The notes beneath the pieces are model-generated. The model made no database searches and was not told the DNA's origin. It saw nothing but the letters and a program-made list of their open reading frames with translations. From Ashinkailepas kermadecensis (Eukaryota > Arthropoda > Thecostraca > Neolepadidae), in the NCBI GenBank assembly GCA_034440615.1, contig JAOTOM010004118.1, forward strand, positions 62,001 to 126,000: a stretch of DNA of 64,000 nucleotides, in the 5' to 3' direction. Positions 21,242-30,399 of this stretch are shown in pieces (position 1 is the stretch's first letter; every line of letters starts with the position of its first letter). The position numbers were made by a program, and so were the translations under genes.

Positions 21242-21790
21242 TCATAAAGTGCTAAGGCTTAATGAGGGCTACAGGGGCCATCTGGGTTAATCAAAACTAG
21301 AAAAGATACTAGAAATGTACATGCTCACACCCCAATCAATTCATTATCTCGAGTTCCAAGGGAACTATATATCCCAGCATATCTAGCACCATTCACCTGA
21401 TATTGCATAACACACTCCTGAACAATTCCAAACTCCTCCAATCATGCCCCATTGTGTTACCATAGCCAATCTCATAAGTATCACATACCCGAATGTCGGT
21501 GCTGAATCCACTGCTAGGTACACCCTATATAGTATAATATAATGCTATAAGTATTATAATACTAGAAGGCTATGGTATCACAATGGGGTGTGATTGGAGG
21601 ATTTTGGAATTGTTGAGTGTGTTATGCAATATCAGGTGAATGGTCCTAGATAGGCTGGGATATATAGTTCCCTAGGAACTGGAGATAATGGATTGATTGG
21701 GGTGTGAGCTTGTACTTATCTAGTATCTTTTCTAGATAGGCTTAACCCAGATGGCCCCTGTGGCTCTTATTAAGCCTTAACACTTTATGA
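21242..21790. repeat. Inverted repeat, ~225-bp arms, 100-bp spacer
   Basis: The left arm (21242-21467) and right arm (21568-21790) are inverted copies at roughly 85-90% identity. Both carry CAATCAATYCATTATCTC, GGGAACTATATATCCCAGC and CACCTGATATTGCATAACAC. The right arm ends in a 9-bp ACTTTATG-type repeat (21783-21812). The structure joins oppositely oriented LINE fragments. It may be a foldback element or a head-to-head duplication. Confidence 0.85.
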
Positions 21791-21957
21791 CTTTATGACT
21801 TTATGACTTTATAGCCTCGTAGCATTGCCTGCTGAACATTCACGAGTTAATTTGATTTCAGCCAGTCTTTTAGATGCCTTAACACACCTAACCTTATTTC
21901 TAGCTATTCTATATGATTCTAGATTAGCCTCAGAGTTAAAATATTTTAGTTTCTTAA

Positions 21958-22887
21958 CACGCGCCCTGGAGGGCCTCTGAAAATTACGCGCACTGGAGGG
22001 GGGGCGGATTCCGCCCCCCCCCCCTAAGATCTCGGCTCCTAGTAAAGCTGGAGGAACGAAATTCGCAGGGTGGATGGGTACGGTAGTGAACTCTATTGTG
22101 TGCAAATTTCATGACCTTAGGTCAATATCTTCAAGGTCAAATGAGGTCAAATTGGCAAAATTTTCTGGTTTTGCATGGCTTGGCTTGTCATCATTATGGA
22201 TCGCTGTGATTGTGTTTAAATGCTCAAAAATGGGCATCAATGATATTTTGGACATTACTAATGATGCAATGCAGATGCTAGACCCAACATTTGACCTCAG
22301 GTCACCTATATAGCACCACTTTATCAGGTCAGTTACCTGTTCCAGTTACCGAAACCGGGTCGCCCGCCCGACTGCTCCGTCGGGCAGCTCGGAGCAATCG
22401 GCTTCGTGAAGAAAGGAGTGAAGTGCATGAATAAAGTATGGAAACGCAATGACAAACAGTACAAATGACAAATAGTTGTGCATTTATGACAACATTCCAG
22501 TTGATCATGTTTGGTTCCATTAACCTGTCATGAACTTGACCTGACTTGACCTCGGTGACCTAACATGACCTTGCAACTATATAGCATATCAATATACATC
22601 AAACAAGTCGCTAGTGTTGCCAAGAACACTTCCCTTTTGCGAGTATACGGGAAGTGCATCAGCGCCGATTTTTGTGGTCTGGCGCTGGATTTTTTTTTTT
22701 TACTTTAGCGGCCCCTAACTTGAAAAAAAAAAATTCGGCCGATTTCCATTTTTCTTCCTTTAAACGACGGGCCGTTCATTTCTAAGCAGGTACGCAGAAA
22801 ATCGCGTATATTGACCGGTAAAATCTGCAGGTATTTGCGAAAAACCGGAGGGGTGGGCGGATTTCGCCCCCCCCTCCAGTGCGCGTG
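21958..22887. mobile_element. 930-bp TTAA-flanked non-autonomous element
   Basis: The element lies between TTAA at 21954-21957 and 22888-22891. Both ends read inward as CACGCGC(C/A)CTGGAGGGG followed by a G-rich GGCGRAWTCCGCC palindrome. The TTAA target duplication is the hallmark of piggyBac-type elements. No transposase is encoded, so it would need one in trans. A second copy is at 41205-41752 and an end fragment at 18664-18747, and all observed ends stop at TTAA. Inside are 11 AGGTCA/TGACCT half-sites (see findings). The superfamily assignment is inference from the TTAA target. Confidence 0.8.
22537..22571 (-). promoter_or_regulatory. Nuclear-receptor-type half-site cluster (DR4-DR3-DR4)
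   Basis: Four exact TGACCT hexamers at 22537, 22547, 22556 and 22566 are spaced by 4, 3 and 4 bases, giving AGGTCA direct repeats on the minus strand. DR3 and DR4 layouts are bound by RXR/USP-type heterodimers in animals. Three of the four are exact at the same spacing in the copy at 41410-41444. Binding is inferred only. Confidence 0.55.
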
Positions 22888-23132
22888 TTAAATGCCTGCT
22901 TCTTTGGCTCCAGTAGGTGTTTTACTTCCTTGGTCAGCCATGTAGGGTGCTTAATCTTGTTTAATCTAATTTGCCTATTGGGAATGAACCTATCTTGACC
23001 TTGGAACAGGTTGTCTTTTATCATTTTCCACAATTCATAGGTATCTAAGCCCCTCAATAACTTCCCAGTGAATTTCATTGAGGTAGTTCCTGAACTCATT
23101 GTAATTTGCCTAAGCAAAATTTGGAATCAATG

Positions 23133-23540
23133 CTTTAGAGCAATGAAGATTCAAGATGGCAATGAATATGAAGGGAATTGTGTACCTAATGCATTTAATA
23201 ATTTCTTTGTCTCTATTGGATAAAGACTAGAAAAAAATAGCATCTACAGAAAATTATCCAAATGAATACATAGCTGAACCTACCTATGCAAAGTTTTCTG
23301 ATATTAGTACCAATGAAGCTAAAGTAAGAAACAATTATTAAGAAATTGAAATATGTTGGATGTGGCATAAATGGAACCAACACAAAAATTTTAATGCTGG
23401 AGGAACATGAACGTGAACTGATGAAAGGAACATAAATTGATTACCCATCATCATTCATTGAATCATTGAAACAGATTACCCATCTACTTAATCTTTGTCT
23501 GCATAGTGGAATATTTTCTGATGATTTTAAGAAAGCATTG
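23133..23540 (+). mobile_element. LINE fragment, linker and RT N-terminus
   Basis: The plus-strand frames read VPNAFNNFFVSIG near 23190 and HLLNLCLHSGIFSDDFKKA near 23515. These correspond to the segment before RT and the first RT motif of CR1-like LINEs. Stops between them show decay. A G-rich dispersed repeat abuts at 23540. Confidence 0.7.
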
Positions 23541-23725
23541 CCCCGCCCCACTGTTGGGTTCGTCCACCTAATAATTTCAACTTTTAACAACTTTGGATCA
23601 TTTGGAGTGAGACCTCCAATCCGTTTGGCCCCGCCCATTGCCTCCATGCATTTCCCCATGTCTTTCAGAAATGAACATACCTGGTGCAATTCCTGTCCCC
23701 TTCCCCGCCCGACATGTTTAGCCTG
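23540..23725 (-). repeat. G-rich dispersed repeat, copy
   Basis: On the minus strand this reads GGCAATGGGCGGGGCCAAAC, then a TTGAAATTATTAGG block and a G-run. It belongs to a short family with further members at 24045-24231 (+), 24947-25165 (-), 26500-26600 (-) and about 27080-27130 (-). No coding content was found. Confidence 0.6.
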
Positions 23726-24044
23726 GTAATTGTCAGTTTTAAAATATAAAATGTTTGCACGCACAATGCAGCCAATATTGTTTTTCGTAGGTGGTGGTGC
23801 CAGAGGAGTATTTACCTTCTCCCCTGGACTGCCCCCTTCTTTCTGTCAAGATGCTGTCTACCGAGGTGTACATGAAACCTTTGCATAGTATATTTTTGGG
23901 AGAACAGGTCCTACATCTGCCGGGACGCCCCTATGCAAACTGCAGGGGGACCCACCGAATCCCATTTTGCTATCTTAAGCCTGTATCAAGCAGATGAAAC
24001 AGATATGGCGTCGGAATACAGCAGTCCAATATGTCTTTGTCCAT

Positions 24045-24231
24045 AGGTGTAGGTTTCTAAAAATTATTTCGAGGGCACAATACATGAAGGCAATGGGCGA
24101 GCCCGAAAGGATTGGGGGGGGGGGCATGCCACATTATATTCTACGTTGGAATTTGAAATCATTGGGAGGGCAAAGCCAACATTGGGGGCGAGGGAGCAAG
24201 TTCCTCAACAAAAGCATACAAAGCTACACCT
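24045..24231 (+). mobile_element. 187-bp G-rich MITE-like repeat
   Basis: The ends are inverted AGGTGTAGSTTT motifs (24045-24056 and 24220-24231). The middle carries GGCACAATACATGAAGGCAA and several G-runs. A related right end recurs at about 24533-24571 and, inverted, at 24947-24995. No clean target duplication was seen. Confidence 0.5.
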
Positions 24232-25997
24232 TGTCGATGAAGCTTAAACACTTCTGCTGGCTTATGTAGGAAAGGAAGCAAATTTTGGATATGCTGATAA
24301 ATTACGACGCTTGGACATTCTGTCGCGGCAGAGGTAGAAGTTTCCCACAATTATTTGGGGGTTTTCATGCCATTCTTTCCAGCCACGACTATCAAACCAA
24401 CGCCCATAATTATGCGCGTTGGCATGGCACATCCAGCAAACGCCTTAATGCGTTGGCTGTAAGACTGGATGGGAATGGAGGTCTAGCATGGGGCAATATA
24501 GGTCCCATGCTGGACTACAGTAGCATTCGGGAGGGGGAGTGCCTCACAAAAGTATAGAAAGTTCCACCTCGGTGTCGCGGTGTACCGTTATGCCACAATG
24601 ACCAACAGCGAAGAATACTGGTGACAGGACATACAATTGCAAAACATCTCATAAATTAACGTGGGGCATTGGAGGTTTTGGACATTCTATCGTATATGAC
24701 ATTCTGCAATCTGCGCCTTGAACATTCTGTCACATCCGAGTGCCCTTGGTTGCTGGACATTCTACCGTTTGGACATTTTGACCCTGTGCCGGGCCCAAGG
24801 CCTAGATTGGCCGGGGCGATCAAAACCTCTGGTCATGATCGTTGCCGCCTAGTATCTTGATAGCCTTGGTAGTCGCCGTCAGTCGTCCAGAATTCGACGA
24901 CGTTGCGACGTTGCCCTCTCCCTTCCCGCGGTTCTGTGCCAATAGTCGTGGTAACAAGTGTAGCTTTGTACACTTTTTGGGAGGGCACTTGCCCCCCCCC
25001 GTCCATGTTGGTTGTGCCCCCCCCCCATATTGGCTGTGCTTCCACCACAATAATTTCAACTTTTAACATGGAACCCTATGTGTTATGCCCCCAATCAATT
25101 TGGGCCCTCCCATATTGATTTGGGGCCGTCATGTATTGTGCCCCCCCCCACAATAATTTTTCAGGATAGTGCGCCCATGGTCGTGGTGCTGCGTGCAAGA
25201 CCACATAGCATTACTTTTCTGTTGATGGATGCATGTGAGTTGTGTGCTACTTGTATTGATAGCTCCTGTTATCTAAGAGGCTTTCAAGCATTGGGATTTT
25301 GAGACACTGGAAAACTTAATTCCAATGGAGGTTCCTATCGTCATTCCATCGGTTTTGTTTTGAGGACACCTTGAATTCGAAATTTGGGATACTAGGAGTG
25401 GGGGGAGGGAGGGGGTTCTAATCATAGGTGTAGGCTTTATATAATTATTGGTGTTGCCAACATGTGATTCAACCACATTGCGTTCACGTAAGTATTGGCA
25501 TACACTGAAATGCTGAAGTGTGAAAATTATTGGTGTTGCATTGGCAGAACCAAATCGATAAGCATTCCCACCAGTGAGGAAGGCCTGTTGTACTTTGGTA
25601 TGTTGAGCTACATTTTGATTTGTCTTTGTAACATGAGTTTGGTATGGGGTGACCATGAGGGGCATATTTTAGTTTTACAGTAAGTAAGGGGTGGTTGTCT
25701 GGGCTCATCCGCTGAAACAGCAAGGAAGTGAGTTTGCACTGTTAAAAGTGATTAAATGTGTTTAGTGATTGTTTTCTGTGCATGACTTAATTTAGCCAAA
25801 AATAGCCCATTTTTTGCTAATTTTGTTCCTTGACCTGACATGAGATCTTTGGCTGGCCTCGAAAGTCCACATATCAAGTTTATGTATTAGTTTATTTATG
25901 CATTGGCTTCCAAATTGGTCTTAGCACAATTATGGCCAAAATAGTGAAATTGGAAAATTTTCCATTTTAAAGTTCTTTGTGCAGATGTAATTTCAGC
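24232..25997. other. No gene; further partial G-rich repeat copies
   Basis: Pieces of the same dispersed family occur at 24480-24571, 24947-25165 and 25424-25460. They are recognisable by GTGCCCCC...AATAATTT or its complement. No domain-bearing ORF was found; the ORFs near 25273-25723 resemble nothing I know. Confidence 0.45.
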
Positions 25998-26156
25998 AGT
26001 ATGAACCGAACTTATCAAGGGATACCGAAAGGAAAACCTTGGAACAGGGTGGAGTATGAACCGAACTTATCAAGGGATACCGAAAGGAAAACCTCGGAAC
26101 AGGGTGGAGTATGAACCGAACTTATCAAGGGATACCGACAGGAAAACCTTGGAACT
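25998..26156. repeat. 55-bp tandem repeat, ~2.9 copies
   Basis: The unit starting AGTATGAACCGAACTTATCA is repeated almost perfectly. AT-rich unique sequence follows to 26630. Confidence 0.92.
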
Positions 26157-26629
26157 AAAAAACCTAAACTAGCCTAATCTAACCAAACCTAACCCATTTG
26201 TTTGCTTTATGGAGGGAAATATGTGTTAAAACTTGTCGTGTTACCACCTTCAAACACAATAATACCAACTTAACATGGTATGAGTCGTCAGAAATTCCTT
26301 ACAAAAGCTCCTGATTTCTTATCGGAATATATCCATATCCATATCGGTACAGTCAGAATATCCAAGCGTCATAATGTACAGACATCAGAATGTCGAACAG
26401 GCAAGAAGATTCGGGTGTGACAGAATGTCCAATGCAACATAATAATTCTTCAATAATTTCAACAATGTCCCATGTTAAAATCATGGGAAATTAAATAAAT
26501 GAGCAACAGGTGTTCAAACCATATGGAGTGAACCCCAATGCCATTTGGGCCCGCCCATTGCCTTCATTTATTGTGCCCCCTAATAATTTTCAGAAATTAA
26601 TTCACGTATGCACGAGCATATACATACAT

Positions 26630-26906
<277 letters not shown>

Positions 26907-27180
26907 CCTACAACAGAACATTTACTATTTGTACCTCTTGAGGTTTGCAGCCTGTCATATTTAATAATAGCCAAGTGAATATCAAAATTAAGCAATTGCC
27001 CTAAACCTAGAAAACCAAAATATTTTAGTTTTGCGTGTCTAGTGCTGCAATACGGGAGTCGATTTGCATACTATTCATGGAGATTTGCCCTGCCCCCACT
27101 GTTGGCTTCACCCCCCCCTCCTCCCCCAATAACAGGTCTTTGTATTGTCCGTGCTGGATGTGTGTGCTGACCGGTTTCAG

Positions 27181-27286
27181 GTCGCTCCGCTTCCGCGTGC
27201 CTGCTTTCCGCGCCTGGCTTCTGCACCTGTTGACAGGCAATCCTCGCTTCTTGGCCACCAGCGTGATTCGTCTGATGAACAAACAG
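27181..27286 (+). CDS. GK5: Glycerol kinase 5-like, internal exon
   Basis: The exon starts after the acceptor TTTCAG (to 27180) and ends at CAG|GTGAGC (27286/27287). It encodes about 35 residues including LLHLLTGNPRFLATSVIRLM, which matches the segment of GK5/FGGY carbohydrate kinases just before the conserved VTMRL-WVLQN block. That block begins the next exon in phase. Upstream exons carrying the N-terminal FGGY domain were not found between about 23.5 and 27 kb. They may lie in longer introns, be missing, or be too diverged to see by eye. Confidence 0.7.
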
Positions 27287-27559
27287 GTGAGCTCCAGCAG
27301 CGGCCAGTCCAGTCCACCCAGTTCATTGCAGCCGCCTGGTGTGTGCAGACAACACGCTGAGCTACAACCCAACGCCGAGTCACCACTGACACTGTACATA
27401 CACTGTCAGTAACTGACGTTCGCTTGACTGAGACTGAAATGACGGAGGTACACAAGTTGTGGCTGCGGCGCTCCCCACATGGCTGATGATGGCCGAGATA
27501 TACAAGTTAGGACTATATCACTCCCCACATGACCGGACTGACTGAGGTACACAAGTGGC

Positions 27560-27697
27560 TGGTCTGGCGCTGCAGGTGACGATGAGGCGAGTCCGGTAGT
27601 GCATGCAAACCGACAGCGAGTTTGACCTGTTCGCAGGTGACGATGATGCCGCTCTGGTGGTGCATGCAAACCAACAGCGCGTCTGACCTGTCCGCAG
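27560..27697 (+). repeat. ~63-bp repeats copying the acceptor and start of the next exon
   Basis: GCAGGTGACGATG plus a CTCTGGTG...CATGCA tail occurs at about 27571 and 27634 and then as the true acceptor and exon start at 27694-27727. The intronic copies keep the AG but are frame-incompatible or diverged. Confidence 0.75.
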
Positions 27698-28808
27698 GTG
27701 ACGATGGGGCTGCTCTGGTGCATGCAGAACGTGCTGGCTCTGAAGGCGAACATCGCGCGCGGCCAGGCGCTGTTCGGCACCATCGACAAGTTCCTGCTGT
27801 ACAGGCTGACCGGCGGCCAGCTGCACGTGAACGACGTCACCAACGCCACCGCCACCGGCTTCTTCGACCCGTACCTGATGTGCTGGTCGGGCTACACCCG
27901 CGCGCTGTTTGGTGTGCTGCCGGTCAGCTTGCTGCCGCGCGTGGTGTCCAACACGCACTCGTTCGGCGCGACGGCGCCACCACTGCTTGGCGCGACCGTG
28001 CCGATGACTGAGCCTGCGTGATCGGCGACCAGAGTGCGTCGCTGTACGGCTCTGGCTGTCTGCAACGCGGCGTCATCGCCGTCACGCTCGGCACCGGCTC
28101 CTTCCTGAACATGGACACTGGCGTCCGGCCGCACGCGTCCCTGCACGACGTCTGCCCGTGTGTGGGCTGGCAGCGCGGCGACCAGCTGGTGTTCATGGCC
28201 GAGGGCTCGACCGGCGACACGGCCTCCAGCGTGCTGTGGGGCTGCCAGGTGGGTCTGTACGCCAGCGTCGAGGAGACCGCCGCGCTGGCCGCCTCCGTGC
28301 CGGACTCGGCCGGCTTCCGGTTCATGCCGGCCTTCTCCGGCCTGGCGGCGTCCGTCAACAACTTCAAGGCATTGGTCGGCTTTCATCGGTGTGACGACAG
28401 CCACCACGCGCTCGCACATGACTCTGGCGCTGCTGCAGGCCATCGTGTTCCGGCTGCGCCAGCTGCAGACCAGTCTATGTACAGGCGTAGGCGGCCTTTC
28501 TGATGCGACACGTACGCGTGGCCGGCGGCGTCGCCAACAACGACGTGGTGTGTCAGATGGCTGCCGACATGCAAGGCGTGCGGCTGGAGCGTGTCCAGGA
28601 CGTCGAGACGTCGGCGTGGGGAGCCGCTGCGCTGGCCAACATCGCCGCTGGCGTGCGGCAGGACGACCAGGAAGTGGCTGCGCTGCGCACCGTCGAGCGT
28701 GTGTTCGAGCCGGATCCGGAGCTGGATGCACATCTTCGCCGAGAGATGGAAGACTGGGAGAAGGTGGTGAGCCGCTTCAGCAAGTGGTATCCGAAAGATG
28801 TCCAGTGA
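27698..28808 (+). CDS. GK5: Glycerol kinase 5-like, last exon, with three frame breaks
   Basis: This is the FGGY-family C-terminal region. GK5 is an atypical glycerol/sugar kinase. The frame opens VTMGLLWCMQNV and contains FGTIDKFLLYRLTG and GFFDPYLMCWSGYT. It stops at 28019-28021; the next segment, IGDQSASLYGSG, keeps the GDQ catalytic Asp and continues one base back in frame. LGTGSFLNMDTG and VFMAEGSTGD are present. The frame changes again near 28375, before AFIGVTTATTRSHMTLALLQ, and a third time between about 28467 and 28500, before VRVAGGVANNDVVCQMAADM. The C-terminus, WYPKDVQ then stop at 28808, is intact. Codons remain GC-rich throughout. Either this is a young pseudogene or the assembly carries three single-base errors. 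Confidence 0.8.
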
Positions 28809-29640
28809 CGAATGACTGTCGAGGTCCGGGCCGACACTCAAAGCCGACCACAGGTGTCTGACAGTCGGGCGCAGCTGGCATGCCGCGTCTATTGGCAGCC
28901 TCTGCACGAGAGCCATCCGGCCACGCCAGCCGTCTGGGAGTGAGAGAGTGAGAGCCACTGGCCTGGGCAGGGCCAGACTCTGGCATGACAATGCCGGGTC
29001 ATGGGACGGTCGCATTCGATCATGACTGCTGGGCGGTTCACAGTGGCGGGCTTCACGGAGCAGGATGGCGTAGCAGGTCGCATGAGAGCAGGCATGTTCA
29101 GCTGACTGACGCCGAGTCGAAGATCCCAGCAGCGGCAGCTCGCTGGCAAGCCAGCTTCGGTATCTACTCCCTGAACTGTCGTTGCTCACCGCCGTTCACG
29201 AACCAGCAGTGCCCTCTTGCCAGCAGTTCCCGTCTCAGCAGCTGGAACATTCTAGCAGCTCGCCGTCCCAGCAGCGCCACGCTCGCTTCAGCAGCTGCGC
29301 CCCCGGGATGTCGGCGACGTCCAACGATCCTTCGTACCGCGAATTTTGCAATGCTCCCAGAGCACACCTATTGTTGGCCCGTCGGAGATGCGAGCGTGCT
29401 GTTTTGCAGCGAGTGAGCAGTGGTTTCTAGCGTCGTGTAGCAGTCGATATTGTGCAATCAAATGGACGTTGTGCAGCTGGAAGAGCGAATGGCATCTCAA
29501 ACTGTCAGATGACAAAATGGCAGGGAATTTCCGAATCGTACAAATGGTATCTAGTGTGACTTACCTTCTGAGCAGGGCCTCCTCTAAGGAGTTTTCACTA
29601 GGTGTGATTTCTTGTTCATAATTAATCAGCATAATATGGC
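28809..29640 (+). other. Region 3' of GK5, no gene recognised
   Basis: GC-rich sequence with CAGCAGCTC-type simple runs at about 29210-29310. It may contain the 3' untranslated region of GK5, but no canonical poly-A signal stands out. ORFs on both strands look like shadows. Confidence 0.35.
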
Positions 29641-29770
29641 GTCACTGGCGGATCTAGCCCACCTGCATGGGGGAAGGTCAACTTTCGGCGCGTGCCCAAC
29701 CCTAAGCCCCCCCCCCCCAGTGGCGTATCTAGGGTTTGCGTCATGGGAGGGGCAAACAGATTTGAAGGGT
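29640..29770. mobile_element. hAT-MITE end motifs
   Basis: CACTGGCGGATCTAGCCC at 29646 and CAGTGGCGTATCTAGGG at 29719 are typical TIR starts of small hAT-type elements. They are separated by a C-run. Matching opposite ends were not found, so these are truncated or nested relics. Confidence 0.45.
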
Positions 29771-30399
29771 GCCCAACCTACCACTATTCTTGTTTTAATG
29801 GCAACGGATTTCATTTCGACCACTATTTTTCAAAAGGATCCTTTTTATTTTGTTAAAACGAAAATAATTAGCGACTTACTTAATTGTCATGTGGAGGGAG
29901 CCAAATATCTATCACCATCGTTTCTGGGTCACCGGATTTCAACCCTAACTCCTCCACCCTGTTCGATTTGTTTTGGCATCCCTTGATAAGTCACTTCAGA
30001 ATGCTGAAGTTACACATGTGCAAATCATTTAAAAATGCAATATTTTTTTTCAATTTCAGGTATTCCAGCTCATAACGCCCGGTCGCCACCACGCCAACGT
30101 TCGTACATGTGTATGCCCGACTTGCACATTCGGCGCATTCACCACACTTCGTGCGATTCTATGGTTTCTGCTAGGCCTCTTACGATTTGCTAATTGCTAC
30201 CGCATAATAGTCTTGCTCCATATTTTACGCGATGGAATACTTCGCAAGGGGATTCGCCTGGAAAATTCGACAAATTCAATTCGATGATTAGTTGTCTTTT
30301 TCCCACATTTTCTGGTGGTTGAGATCCGGATACTCGCTGATTTTTTATGCACTTCGTCTCTTTGGATAAATATGCTCACAGATTGGCTACCGAACCGAG

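Larger units (their letters stand above)
21808..23117 (-). mobile_element. CR1-like LINE linker fragment, split by the TTAA element
   Basis: On the minus strand, 23117-22892 encodes HPTWLTKEVKHLLEPKKQAF and 21953-21808 encodes KKLKYFNSEANLESYRIARN and more. Removing the element between the two TTAA sites restores one continuous frame across the junction. This EN-RT linker type (P-W-T-K-E followed by a basic helix) is common in CR1-related LINEs. No RT domain follows on this strand. Confidence 0.75.

Noticed and set aside
27892..29189. Minus-strand ORFs of 279 and 268 codons
   Set aside because: They are antisense shadows of the GC-rich GK5-like exon, which has recognisable motifs on the plus strand.
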